NCBI RefSeq assembly: GCF_003987355.1
Contig: NZ_PIPR01000001.1
Location: forward strand, 1,860,001-1,924,000
Reading direction: 5' to 3'
Length of the DNA: 64,000 nucleotides
From: Pseudidiomarina aestuarii
GTDB lineage: Bacteria > Pseudomonadota > Gammaproteobacteria > Enterobacterales > Alteromonadaceae
Position 1 is the stretch's first letter; every line of letters begins with the position of its first letter. This document shows positions 13,967 through 22,509 of this stretch, in pieces. Under the pieces are notes generated by a model, which was not told the DNA's origin, made no database searches, and worked only from the letters and a program-made list of their open reading frames with translations. Position numbers and translations under genes: made by a program.

Positions 13967-15799
13967 ATGTGTGGAATTGTTGGCGCAACCTCAGAACGCC
14001 GGATCAGTGATATCTTGCTGGAAGGCCTAAAACGCTTAGAGTATCGAGGTTACGATTCTGCGGGCTTAGCCGTCCTCAATGCGGATGGTGATATTGAGAC
14101 GATTCGTCGGACGGGTAAAGTACAGGCATTGCGTGATGCGGTTGGCGACTCGCCACTGGATGGCACTACTGGTATCGCTCATACGCGCTGGGCAACCCAC
14201 GGCGGTGTTACTGAAGCCAACGCGCACCCACATATTTCTTCGGACTGCATTGCAGTAGTCCATAACGGCATTATTGAAAACCATGACAAGCTCCGCGAGA
14301 AATTGCGCGGCTTGGGTTATACCTTTGTGTCGGATACTGACACTGAAGTGATTTGTCACTTGGTACATCATGAACAGAAATCCCATAAAGATCTCTTTGC
14401 TGCTGTTCAAGCCGCTGTGCGTCAGCTCGACGGCGCTTATGGCACGGTAGTCATGGATTGTCGCGAGCCAGGTCGCTTGGTCGTGGCGCGCTCAGGCAGC
14501 CCTTTGGTTATTGGTCTTGGCATTGGCGAGAACTTTATTGCGTCTGATCAATTGGCTTTGCTGCCGGTTACACGCAAGTTTATGTACCTTGAAGAAGGTG
14601 ACATGGCTGATGTAACGCGCACGGACGTTAAAGTATACGACCAAGCTGGCGAGCGTGTTGAGCGCGAAGTAATTGAGTCGGATGGTAACTATGATGCTGG
14701 TGGCAAAGGTAACTATCGCCACTTTATGCTGAAAGAAATTCATGAACAACCGGTTGCAGTGCGTAATGCACTAGACGGGCGCCTTGTCGATGGCACGGTA
14801 AGCGAAGATGCCTTTGGGCATGGCTCATTGGAACTGCTGAAAGACATTAAGCACGTCCAAATTGTGGCGTGTGGTACTTCATATCATGCCGGTATGGTCG
14901 CGCGTTATTGGCTGGAAGCTATGGCAGGCGTGTCGTGTAATGTCGAAATCGCCTCAGAATTCCGTTATCGCCAGTCATACGTGCATCCGAATAGCCTGTT
15001 GGTCACCATTTCGCAGTCAGGCGAAACCGCCGACACTTTGGCCGCATTGCGCTTATCCAAACAGCTCGGCTACAAAGGCAGCTTAACCATCTGTAACGTA
15101 CCAACATCATCGATGGTCCGCGAATCCGACCTCGCCTACATGACCCGTGCCGGCACCGAGATTGGCGTTGCCTCAACCAAAGCTTTTACCACACAGTTAG
15201 TTGGTTTCTTGATGCTGGTGCTTGCTTTAGGTCAGACGCGTGGCATGCGTGACGAACATCGCGTCGCCATTGTCAATGCGCTGCAAGCGCTGCCAGCCAA
15301 ACTCGAAGAAGCCTTGTTGCTGTCTGACAAAATTGAAGCCCTTGCGCCTGAATTCGCAGACAAATTTCACAGCTTATTCTTAGGTCGTGGCTCGCAATAT
15401 CCTATCGCAATGGAAGGCGCACTAAAGCTGAAGGAAATCTCGTACATTCACGCCGAAGCCTATGCAGCAGGTGAGCTCAAACATGGCCCATTAGCGCTGA
15501 TTGATGCAGACATGCCAGTTATTGTCGTCGCGCCGAATGACGAACTGCTCGAGAAGTTGAAGTCTAATGTTGAAGAAGTTCGCGCTCGTGGCGGCATCAT
15601 GTACGTATTCGCCGACAAAGACGCCCACTTCGCCAGTGATGACAGCATGCGCGTCATCAACGTTACTCACTGCGACGAGCTGATTGCACCGATTGTCTAC
15701 ACCATCCCGCTGCAACTGCTTTCCTACTTCGTCGCCATCATCAAAGGCACCGACGTCGACCAGCCGCGCAACCTGGCAAAATCTGTCACCGTGGAATAA
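13967..15799 (+). CDS. glmS: Glutamine-fructose-6-phosphate aminotransferase (isomerising)
   Basis: GlmS makes glucosamine-6-phosphate from fructose-6-phosphate and glutamine. The 610-residue protein begins MCGIVGA, so Cys2 becomes the N-terminal nucleophile of the glutaminase domain; two SIS sugar-isomerase domains follow and the end is [15 protein letters not shown], the invariant C-terminus. The overlap seen with a longer frame into glmU is not real coding. The last ~40 codons correspond to the Tn7 attachment site recognised in many bacteria. I saw no glmS ribozyme upstream; that is a Gram-positive trait. Confidence 0.98.
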   Translation: MCGIVGATSERRISDILLEGLKRLEYRGYDSAGLAVLNADGDIETIRRTGKVQALRDAVGDSPLDGTTGIAHTRWATHGGVTEANAHPHISSDCIAVVHNGIIENHDKLREKLRGLGYTFVSDTDTEVICHLVHHEQKSHKDLFAAVQAAVRQLDGAYGTVVMDCREPGRLVVARSGSPLVIGLGIGENFIASDQLALLPVTRKFMYLEEGDMADVTRTDVKVYDQAGERVEREVIESDGNYDAGGKGNYRHFMLKEIHEQPVAVRNALDGRLVDGTVSEDAFGHGSLELLKDIKHVQIVACGTSYHAGMVARYWLEAMAGVSCNVEIASEFRYRQSYVHPNSLLVTISQSGETADTLAALRLSKQLGYKGSLTICNVPTSSMVRESDLAYMTRAGTEIGVASTKAFTTQLVGFLMLVLALGQTRGMRDEHRVAIVNALQALPAKLEEALLLSDKIEALAPEFADKFHSLFLGRGSQYPIAMEGALKLKEISYIHAEAYAAGELKHGPLALIDADMPVIVVAPNDELLEKLKSNVEEVRARGGIMYVFADKDAHFASDDSMRVINVTHCDELIAPIVYTIPLQLLSYFVAIIKGTDVDQPRNLAKSVTVE

Positions 15800-15813
15800 C
15801 ACTATTTACGTTG

Positions 15814-15838
15814 AAGGGGCTCTAAGGAGCCCCTTTTA
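15814..15838 (+). terminator. Terminator after glmS
   Basis: A perfect nine-base stem (AAGGGGCTC with GAGCCCCTT) around a TAAG loop, followed by TTTT, lies 15 bp after the glmS stop. It closes the glmUS unit and separates it from the accessory block to the right. Confidence 0.85.
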
Positions 15839-15952
15839 CTATCTAAATCCCGCTTGTGAAATCCCTTGCAACGCGAGTTAATGTACCGTACTTTTGTCTA
15901 CATAATTTAAACAAAATTGTGTTCAAGCAAAATCACGGATGACATTAATCTT

Positions 15953-16705
15953 ATGAAGCTTCTCATTGTTTTTATCTCACTCCTCCTGCTGGGTGGCTGC
16001 GCTACAGCAATAGATAAGCCTGCTGTCGAGCCTGAACCTGACTTTGTTGGTGTTAGAGATGGTCACCTAGTGTATCGAAGTGGCATCTCTAAAGAGGCGA
16101 ATCAAGCGCTATTTGAGGCATACGAGAATGCCGCCGATAAACCTGAGCGCCTATTAGTCTCGAGCCGAGGTGGAGAAATCGGTCTAGGATTAGAGCTCGG
16201 CAACTGGGTCAAGGACAATAATCTTGATGTTGAGGTTATGGACGTGTGCGCCTCGTCTTGTGCGAACTATATTTTCCCTGCAGCTAAAACAAAATATCTG
16301 CGAAAGGACTCTGTATTGCTATGGCATGGTAGTGCGTGGCAAGAGGTTTGGGGGTTGGATGAGGAAGCAGAAAAAGGATTTCACGAATATCTCGATCCGA
16401 TGCGAGATCGAGAGACGCAATTCTACGCCGAGCTAAATGTGGATAATGCGCTTCCCGTTTATGGTCAGCATGAAATTGGATTTCTGGACGTTATTGTTCA
16501 CACCTTTAAGAACGGTTTTGGTTCAACGGTTGGATATGACTATTCGCTCGAAGATATGAAGCGATTCGGGTTATCGAATATCGTTCTTATCGACGGCGAA
16601 TGGGATTGGCGCAAGTACAAACCCAACAACACGAAGCGCGTCCTAAGGCTCGCCGTTAGCGACGACTACGAGTTCAAGCTTCGTCGATATGAACGTGGCG
16701 AATAA
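15953..16705 (+). CDS. Lipoprotein with ClpP/crotonase-like fold (COG3904-like)
   Basis: A 250-residue exported lipoprotein: MKLLIVFISLLLLGGC gives a lipobox with Cys16. The centre resembles predicted periplasmic ClpP-fold proteins: LLVSSRGGEIGLGLELGNWV (glycine-rich oxyanion-type strand) then DVCASSCANYIFPAA, where the Ser before Cys occupies the nucleophile position of that fold, and KYLRKDSVLLWHGS. Protease activity is only inferred and the substrate is unknown. The start at 15953 is chosen because it gives a clean signal peptide; longer in-frame extension adds non-signal residues. It is the first gene behind glmS. Confidence 0.7.
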   Translation: MKLLIVFISLLLLGGCATAIDKPAVEPEPDFVGVRDGHLVYRSGISKEANQALFEAYENAADKPERLLVSSRGGEIGLGLELGNWVKDNNLDVEVMDVCASSCANYIFPAAKTKYLRKDSVLLWHGSAWQEVWGLDEEAEKGFHEYLDPMRDRETQFYAELNVDNALPVYGQHEIGFLDVIVHTFKNGFGSTVGYDYSLEDMKRFGLSNIVLIDGEWDWRKYKPNNTKRVLRLAVSDDYEFKLRRYERGE

Positions 16706-16803
16706 TTATTAACCAATCCATTAATATGACTAGATGTTTGTATAGAACGCTAGGGTTTTTGGGTATTTCGCCGATTTAAGTACGCATCAAGGAAGAGAGT
16801 GAA

Positions 16804-17271
16804 ATGATCATAAAACTTAAGAAAGCGCTGATTCTGATTGGTGCCTGGGCGTTCTATTCAATTGTGATTATCTGGGGGCTCTTCGTGCTGTTATTAGAAG
16901 GGTGCAGCGCAGTTTGTTATGACGAGGTGGTGGAGCGTGTGGCATCTCCGAATGGTGAGCAGGTGGCTGAGATTACTATTGGTGATTGCGGTGGGGCTAC
17001 GACTGATTTCTTTGGCTCGGTGAATGTGGTTAGTGGAAACCCTGAACTGCAGGGCGACAAACTGTTTGGTTTTTCCGGTCACCCACGGGAGAGCGGTCTG
17101 GAAGTAAAATGGATCAGCGACAATGAGCTCGAGATCAGCGTGTCTAGCTTACAAAAAGTCCGAAGTATCAATCCAAATGGGCGCAATAGCACAAAGCTGA
17201 AAGTCACTTACGCCCAACGGCCGCAAACAACGAATAGTCTCCAGGTGCGGAGTACCCAAGTTGCTCATTGA
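16804..17271 (+). CDS. Unrecognised single-pass membrane protein
   Basis: A 155-residue protein with one N-terminal hydrophobic helix (residues 10-31) and an exported domain with ASPNGEQVAEITIGDCGGATTDFFGSV, a pattern (SP-G...CGAxT) seen in small uncharacterised exported proteins. GGAAG lies seven bases before the ATG at 16804. The next gene overlaps its stop. I do not recognise a function. It belongs to the small-gene block behind glmS. Confidence 0.6.
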   Translation: MIIKLKKALILIGAWAFYSIVIIWGLFVLLLEGCSAVCYDEVVERVASPNGEQVAEITIGDCGGATTDFFGSVNVVSGNPELQGDKLFGFSGHPRESGLEVKWISDNELEISVSSLQKVRSINPNGRNSTKLKVTYAQRPQTTNSLQVRSTQVAH

Positions 17272-17704
17272 CCCCTTCCGAAATGCTTTGCTTGGCAAAC
17301 CTGTATCTCACGTTTGGGTGGGATACGGGAGTGCGTTATTTGTCGAGTTTGGTTCGCTGACAACCAGAGTCAGACGCGATGGTACTGACGGAAATCCAGT
17401 TGGCGAATTTACGTTGATGATTGAATGGAGTTGGCGTATCGAAAAGCCACGCTCTATTCTCGGCGGCAGCTGCAGCTCGGAGCGACGATGGCCGAAAATA
17501 ATATCAAAGCTATTAGGCGGTATTGTTCAAGAGGTCGATACTTTTGGCGCTCTTCCTGAGATCCAAATTAGTTTGTCCAATGGCTTGCGTATACTTTCCT
17601 TTATGACGGACTCGGGACAGCCGGATTGGGCTCTTCTCTCTGAGCGAGATGGCTTGGGTACGCTGTTTGTTAAAAGCGGTAGACTTTGCTTAGAAAAAGA
17701 ATGA
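17261..17704 (+). CDS. Unrecognised 147-residue protein
   Basis: A soluble-looking protein without signal peptide. The frame opens at a TTG (17261) that overlaps the stop of the previous gene and closes in an ATGA overlap with the next, so the three are probably one transcription unit. Visible segments are LGKPVSHVWVGYGSALFVEFG near the N-terminus and LFVKSGRLCLE at the end, reminiscent of small immunity-type proteins, but I cannot name a family. The true start could be a little different because no ATG is available nearby. Confidence 0.5.
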   Translation: MLIDPFRNALLGKPVSHVWVGYGSALFVEFGSLTTRVRRDGTDGNPVGEFTLMIEWSWRIEKPRSILGGSCSSERRWPKIISKLLGGIVQEVDTFGALPEIQISLSNGLRILSFMTDSGQPDWALLSERDGLGTLFVKSGRLCLEKE

Positions 17705-18015
17705 AACAACTCAAAGTCTTACCCATTGGTATTTATGCGGGGTTAGCGGCTGCGATGGTGGGTCTTTTGATGTTTTCGGTTAGCTGGTATCTGTGGGATG
17801 TAATTGACGGTCCATTACCCGGTTATGAATTTGTGTTAGCTCCCGGCAACCTGACACTGATCTACATTTGGCATCCTCTCTTCACCGAGGAAATAAATTT
17901 TTGGCCAAAGCTCTTGCTGCTCTTGCTGGGACAGTTTTTTGTCGTCGCACTGGCGAGCGCATGTGTAATGCGTGTGTTTAGGAAACTTCGGATGAATCAC
18001 ACGCAACATGATTAA
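17701..18015 (+). CDS. Small two-helix membrane protein, unrecognised
   Basis: A 104-residue protein beginning MKQLKVLPIGIYAG with two clear transmembrane segments (about residues 8-30 and 65-90) and a charged C-terminal tail. It starts inside the ATGA overlap with the previous gene. No family recognised. Oddly, the same frame stays open for 42 codons past its TAA stop (18016-18141), which could be a remnant of a longer protein. Confidence 0.5.
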   Translation: MKQLKVLPIGIYAGLAAAMVGLLMFSVSWYLWDVIDGPLPGYEFVLAPGNLTLIYIWHPLFTEEINFWPKLLLLLLGQFFVVALASACVMRVFRKLRMNHTQHD

Positions 18016-18281
18016 CCGGTAACTCACGTGATTGATCAGCAGATTACTCAGCGTGTTCCCGTCAGCGCGGATCAAATCGATGTTCCGATTGCTATGTTTG
18101 ACGCCTGTGTAGAGACTATTTCACTGAGGGCTTCGGATATATAAAAGCTGGTGTTTTAACACACTGCGGATAATTATGACCATACAAGTATTGAGCTCGT
18201 TGTGACCTTGAAAGCAGAAATTGCTCAACATATACGCCTGTTCCGCATGACAGAGAGTTATTTGGACGAAAGAGAGAGAAG
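18016..18281 (+). pseudogene. Possible coding remnant between small accessory genes
   Basis: No intact gene lies here. The frame of the preceding gene continues open to 18144 and includes IDVPIAMFDACVETISLRAS. A second frame, open from about 18166, reads DNYDHTSIELVVTLKAEI. Together these look like pieces of a decayed protein gene, but neither piece has a start signal I trust and I recognise no family. Confidence 0.25.
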
Positions 18282-18866
18282 ATGGAACTTATACAAAAGA
18301 AAGACTCAATTAAGCACACCTTTTCTTTTCACGATGAGCACTTCAATTTTGCTTATCAAGAGAAGTTAGGCTCAGGTGATACTGATGTTGAGTATGCCGA
18401 TTTTCCGCAGAAGTCATCCGTTCAGATCGAACAAAACGAATGGCTTCGTAACGTTGGTTATCTGTGGGTTTTGCTTGGCATTTTTCAAATCGGTTACGCA
18501 ATTTACTCGGATGGCTCGCTGTCAGGAAAAGGTTTCTGGTTAGTCGTTGGAGCGGCTTGCGTGCTGTGGTAATTACGAACAAAAATAAAATACTCTGTAT
18601 TTCGAGCGGAAAGCGGCAATATATTTGTTATTCAAGATGGTCTTCACGATTCAATCATCGACGAAATTAATTCTCGTCGAAAAGCTCAGTTACTTCGGTG
18701 GTATGGCGACCTAAATCCAAACAATGAACTGCAACAGGAAGTCAATAAGTTCAAATGGTTAGTTGAGCAAGGCGCATTGACGAAAGACGAATCAGATCAA
18801 AAAATTGCGCAGGCTGAACTGCTGAGGATGAGTTCACCTGGTAATCCGTCCGAACGTCTCAACTAA
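18282..18866 (+). pseudogene. Membrane protein gene interrupted by one in-frame stop
   Basis: The frame from the ATG at 18282 (GAGAGAGAAG upstream) encodes 96 residues ending GFWLVVGAACVLW, then TAA at 18570-18572, then the same frame stays open for 97 more codons to the stop at 18864-18866. The downstream part reads naturally as the rest of the protein: KYSVFRAESGNIFVIQDG, then DEINSRRKAQLLRWYGDLNP. It would be a 194-residue protein with two transmembrane helices and a cytosolic tail. A single nonsense change, or a sequencing error, explains it. The function is unknown. Confidence 0.75.
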
Positions 18867-18897
18867 CTTCTTCCCACCACAGAGAAAAATAAGTTTT

Positions 18898-19179
18898 ATG
18901 AAACGAGCGAATGGGTTTTACTTTGGATCGGTAATTGGCTTTTTGAGTTACCTTATCAACGAGTCATTTATTGTTCAGGATAAGATATCTGGAATTTTAT
19001 CAGTTCTGATTGAGTCCTTATTTTTCGGATTATTTGTGGGCATATTGATGATGTTTGGATTGTCAGCTTTAGCCGGGAGAGCACATAGTGATACGAATTG
19101 TTCAAGTGACTTTGCGGATTTAAAACCGAATCCTAAAAAGGAAATTCATTTTAGACCCCCAGGGAAAGAGAAAAAATGA
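18898..19179 (+). CDS. Small membrane protein, unrecognised
   Basis: A 93-residue protein with two hydrophobic helices (about residues 7-25 and 33-58) followed by a hydrophilic lysine-rich tail (PKKEIHFRPPGKEKK). No good Shine-Dalgarno is visible (AATAAGTTTT precedes the ATG). It lies 31 bp after the broken gene, in the same block of small genes. No function can be assigned. Confidence 0.45.
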   Translation: MKRANGFYFGSVIGFLSYLINESFIVQDKISGILSVLIESLFFGLFVGILMMFGLSALAGRAHSDTNCSSDFADLKPNPKKEIHFRPPGKEKK

Positions 19180-19294
19180 AATCTCCAGCATGCAAGGTCA
19201 CACTGATTTTTGCGGCACGAGGATATAGATGCATCTGCGCGGTTTCTGGATTAGGATAGCGAAATAAGAATAAGTAGAAAGGAAGCATGACGCT

Positions 19295-20500
19295 TTGGTG
19301 CTACCCAAAAGACCTGAGAATGTGCACTGGTTAACGGGGCAATTTCGGGACGCTCAGAAAGAACGCTATTACCGCGACTCTATTCAAGCGCAAGTGCGCT
19401 TTGAGACGTGTTTGGCTCTCATCCTTGCTGCTTGTATTTTTGGCATGTTCGCAATTACCGACTACTTTTTATTGGGCCTGACCCGAGAATATTATCTGTT
19501 GGTTGCCATGCGTATTACGGTGGTCAGCTTAAGTGTAATTCTCGCCTTCATTATTGCTCGGTGGGGTAGTTACTCGGAGCGTCCATGGTTGCATGCGCTG
19601 CCCCTATGGATTATCGCCATAGGTATTATTCTGATTGTGCCGTTGCGGCCAGAGAGTTTGGGCTCGCAAGTTACGGCGGTTGCAGTGGCAACCATGGCGT
19701 TTTATCTACTGATCCCCAACTTATTAACCGTTGCCACTTCAGCAAGTCTGTTTTTATGTGTTGGCTTCTTGGTTGCTGCCGTCGAATTCGCGGGTATCAC
19801 TCCTGCGGTCACTTTGCGGATCGGTTTACTTATGGTTATGGCCAATTTAGTTGGCTTCTCAGCGTTGCTACGACTGGAAAATCTGCAGCGCAAACAGTTT
19901 GCTTTGTTGCAAGAAGAGCGCGAGCAGAATGACCATCTGCTGACCGAAATAGCGCGTAGAAAATCACTTGAAGCACAGTTGCGACAGCTAGCTGAGAAAG
20001 ATGCGTTAACAGGATTGAATAACCGCAGTCATTTTATGCAGCGAGCTGGCGAACTGCTGCAGCTAGCTGCAGCTGAAAAAATTCCGTTCAGCTTGTTCAT
20101 GGTCGATGTCGATCACTTCAAAAAAATCAACGATACCCTAGGTCATACTCACGGTGATCGCGTGTTAAAACAAATTGCTGAAACCCTCGCTGATTCGATG
20201 CGCCCCACCGATATTATTTGTCGCTTTGGTGGCGAAGAGTTCGTGGTTGCGCTTCCTGACACAGCTGCCGATGACGCTCAACTCCTTGCGGAATGCTTGC
20301 GCAAGAATATAGCTTCATTAGCTCTGCAAGATGAAATGGGCGAACTGATGCTCAGTATCACCGTAGGTATTGCCGTCGCACAAGACGGTGAAACCGACCT
20401 CGAAGCCCTCATCAAACGTGCTGATGACCTGCTCTATACCGGCAAACGCGACGGGCGCAATCGCGTGGTGCTGGCTGTTGACAAGGCTTCCAATTCATAG
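19295..20500 (+). CDS. Membrane-bound diguanylate cyclase
   Basis: A 401-residue protein: an N-terminal block of about six transmembrane helices (residues 35-195, MASE-like), a short coiled linker (LLQEEREQNDHLLTEIARRKSLEAQLRQLAEKD) and a C-terminal GGDEF domain. The active-site loop is RFGGEEF and the product-inhibition I-site is intact, RPTD nine residues before GGEEF, so it should make c-di-GMP under feedback control. No ATG is in frame; the start is TTG 19295 or GTG 19298, with AAGGAAG about 10 bases upstream. An out-of-frame ATG at 19287 soon hits a stop. Confidence 0.88.
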   Translation: MVLPKRPENVHWLTGQFRDAQKERYYRDSIQAQVRFETCLALILAACIFGMFAITDYFLLGLTREYYLLVAMRITVVSLSVILAFIIARWGSYSERPWLHALPLWIIAIGIILIVPLRPESLGSQVTAVAVATMAFYLLIPNLLTVATSASLFLCVGFLVAAVEFAGITPAVTLRIGLLMVMANLVGFSALLRLENLQRKQFALLQEEREQNDHLLTEIARRKSLEAQLRQLAEKDALTGLNNRSHFMQRAGELLQLAAAEKIPFSLFMVDVDHFKKINDTLGHTHGDRVLKQIAETLADSMRPTDIICRFGGEEFVVALPDTAADDAQLLAECLRKNIASLALQDEMGELMLSITVGIAVAQDGETDLEALIKRADDLLYTGKRDGRNRVVLAVDKASNS

Positions 20501-20616
20501 ACCTCTCTCGACTCCTGTCGTTGAAATGATGTAAATCCCTCAATTAGTGCTAGAGTCAATCAAACGGCTGCAACCGGTCCTCGGTTTGCGTGGCTCACCC
20601 TGTCGGAGAAACAGTT

Positions 20617-21012
20617 ATGGCGGTTGCTAGAGAATATTTTCACTTACGTCCTGAGGTGGAGAAAGCTTACGGGTATACCCATGCGTTGCGCATTGGAAAT
20701 GACATCAAAATTTCTGGTGCCGTCAGCATGGACGACCAGGGAAACCCTACGGCTGTTGGTGACATCGAACAACAAATGAAGAATGTCTACGCCGACTTGC
20801 AGAAAATTCTGGAGCACTTTGGTTGTACCTTCGACGATGTCACCGTTGAAAACGTCTTTACTACGAATATGGCTAAATTTTTAGAGGCGTCCGCTTATCG
20901 GAGTGGGCTCTATACGACTCATTTTCCAACCGGATCTTGGCTTGAAGTGAAAGGACTGGCATTACCTGAGTTCATGGTCGAGATTGAATTAGAGGTGCAT
21001 TGCTCTCGATAG
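20617..21012 (+). CDS. Rid-family (YjgF/UK114) protein lacking the RidA arginine
   Basis: A 131-residue trimer-forming Rid fold protein (ISGAVSMDDQGNP, DIEQQMKNVYADLQKILEHFG, VEIELEVHC). RidA proper hydrolyses reactive enamine/imine intermediates using a conserved arginine in RSCVEVARLP. Here that stretch reads TGSWLEVKGLALP, so the arginine is absent and the protein belongs to one of the Rid subfamilies of unknown activity. The ATG at 20617, with CGGAG upstream, is preferred over an in-frame GTG 27 bp earlier. It is followed after 33 bp by a SnoaL-like gene. Confidence 0.85.
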   Translation: MAVAREYFHLRPEVEKAYGYTHALRIGNDIKISGAVSMDDQGNPTAVGDIEQQMKNVYADLQKILEHFGCTFDDVTVENVFTTNMAKFLEASAYRSGLYTTHFPTGSWLEVKGLALPEFMVEIELEVHCSR

Positions 21013-21045
21013 GCGATAGGATGGAAGACAGATAAAGGAACCGAT

Positions 21046-21441
21046 ATGACTAGTAACTTGGAATTAGCACAGAATGTCTATAAAGCATTCGCGAAGGGCG
21101 ATATCCCCGCCGTGTTAGCAGGCTTTGCAGCCGATATTCGTTGGGTAGAAGCTGAAGGTGGTCCTTATGGTGGCATTTTTGTGGGTCCAGATGCGGTTCT
21201 CGACAACGTCTTTATGAAGCTTGGTGGTGAGTGGGATGGATTCGCAGCCGTACCGAATGAGTTTGTGACCGAAGGCGCAACAGTCATCGCGCTAGGCGAA
21301 TATAGCGGCACCTACAAAGCGACGGGGAAAAGTTTCAAAGCGCCATTCGCTCATGTCTGGAAGTTCAAAGACGGTAAAGTCACTTCGTTCCAACAATATA
21401 CGGATACCGCGGTTCATCAACGCCCACTGCAAGCTGATTAA
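21046..21441 (+). CDS. SnoaL/NTF2-like protein
   Basis: A 131-residue alpha+beta-barrel protein of the SnoaL-like/ketosteroid-isomerase superfamily: NVYKAFAKGDIPAVLAGFAADIRWVEAEGGPYGG near the start and AHVWKFKDGKVTSFQQYTDT near the end. Members include isomerases, cyclases and binding proteins, so no reaction can be named. It is probably co-transcribed with the upstream Rid protein (gap 33 bp, AAGGAA upstream of the ATG), which hints at a shared role in small-molecule metabolism. Confidence 0.75.
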   Translation: MTSNLELAQNVYKAFAKGDIPAVLAGFAADIRWVEAEGGPYGGIFVGPDAVLDNVFMKLGGEWDGFAAVPNEFVTEGATVIALGEYSGTYKATGKSFKAPFAHVWKFKDGKVTSFQQYTDTAVHQRPLQAD

Positions 21442-21502
21442 TGTTGATGTAATCTAATGTGAAAAGATTTCGGATAGTGATGAGATTTGGTTAAGGATGC
21501 CT

Positions 21503-22444
21503 ATGAAACAATGGATTGTTGTACTAATTGTGTTGGTCATTGGAGTGGCTGCTTATGGTTGGTGGTTTGGCGCGCCAGAAGAGCCAGCGGTTAGTACCGC
21601 GCAGATTGCGCAGCCGGTTGTGCAAGAAGAACAACCAACACTGGCCGAGCCAAAATCCGTCGAGTCCCCAAAGCCCCCATCCCAAGAACTGGATTTGACG
21701 CAATTTATCGATGTTCGAGGTCCCGATCTAGGTCTTGCACTAGTTCGGTCGACACCTGATTTTCATAAGCGTGTGGAGTTGTTGTTAGCTCTGATAGAAG
21801 AGCAACATTTAAACGTTAATGAAACGATAGACTGGATAGTCGGCAACGAGACAATTACACCCATTTGGGTGGCATTTGAGATCAGTCGCGGCAACATTAC
21901 AACAGCACAGTTTCAACGGTTTTTGGACTTAGGTGCAACACTGCAGCGCAATGATTTCTACGAAGACGAGATCGGGTATGTGATGAATAAGGATATTCTG
22001 TCGACCTGGTACGATGAAGCGGGCCTTGGGCCGGAAGATCATCAATACATGTTTGACCTGGCGCTACTACGGGGAAATGCGGAGTTAGCGGAATTAGTTT
22101 GGGTAGATAAGGGTGGTCGCTTTGATCAAGTGCAACTTTCAAAAGAGTCAGTGCAGAATTTCATGAACGACTATCAAGGTGTTCAACCTCTAAACGAGGA
22201 AAAGCTGGCAGACTTGGTAAAGGGAACGACATACGGGGATGTAATATTCGAAGCCATTATCACACGTCATTTGAATAAGATTGCTCGGATTGAACTGCTG
22301 AAAGATTATGGCAATTTGAACTCGTCTCAGAGAGAACAACTTGAACATTCCGAATCTGTAATGCTCAGTGACCTCGATATCATGCGGAGAATTCTGGCAA
22401 AAGCCCGAGAGCATTTTGCAGAGCAAGCGAAAGCTCAAGACTGA
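21503..22444 (+). CDS. Unrecognised membrane-anchored protein, paralogue of the protein at 23270
   Basis: A 313-residue protein with one N-terminal helix (WIVVLIVLVIGVAAYGWWFG), a proline-rich linker (residues ~32-60) and a helical periplasmic domain. The core matches the neighbour at 23270 block by block: SRGNITTAQFQRFLDLGA / TQGNLTVEHFDRFLAAGA, GLGPEDHQYM / GYGPEDHKEM, DYGNLNSSQRE / RYGNLDDEQRA. The second of two close ATGs (21503) is chosen because AAGG lies just before the first. No family is recognised. The two copies flank a SOUL protein gene. Confidence 0.65.
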   Translation: MKQWIVVLIVLVIGVAAYGWWFGAPEEPAVSTAQIAQPVVQEEQPTLAEPKSVESPKPPSQELDLTQFIDVRGPDLGLALVRSTPDFHKRVELLLALIEEQHLNVNETIDWIVGNETITPIWVAFEISRGNITTAQFQRFLDLGATLQRNDFYEDEIGYVMNKDILSTWYDEAGLGPEDHQYMFDLALLRGNAELAELVWVDKGGRFDQVQLSKESVQNFMNDYQGVQPLNEEKLADLVKGTTYGDVIFEAIITRHLNKIARIELLKDYGNLNSSQREQLEHSESVMLSDLDIMRRILAKAREHFAEQAKAQD

Positions 22445-22509
22445 GTTGAGCTAAGATCCAACATGTAGCGTATTAATTGCAATGAACAATTGAAGCAATA
22501 GGTAAAGGT

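Noticed and set aside
15814-15838. Terminator repeat read as a Tn7 end
   Set aside because: It is a simple hairpin with T-run and lacks repeated Tn7-type binding motifs.
19287-19334. ATG at 19287 as the start of the membrane diguanylate cyclase
   Set aside because: It is out of frame with the cyclase and stops after 15 codons.
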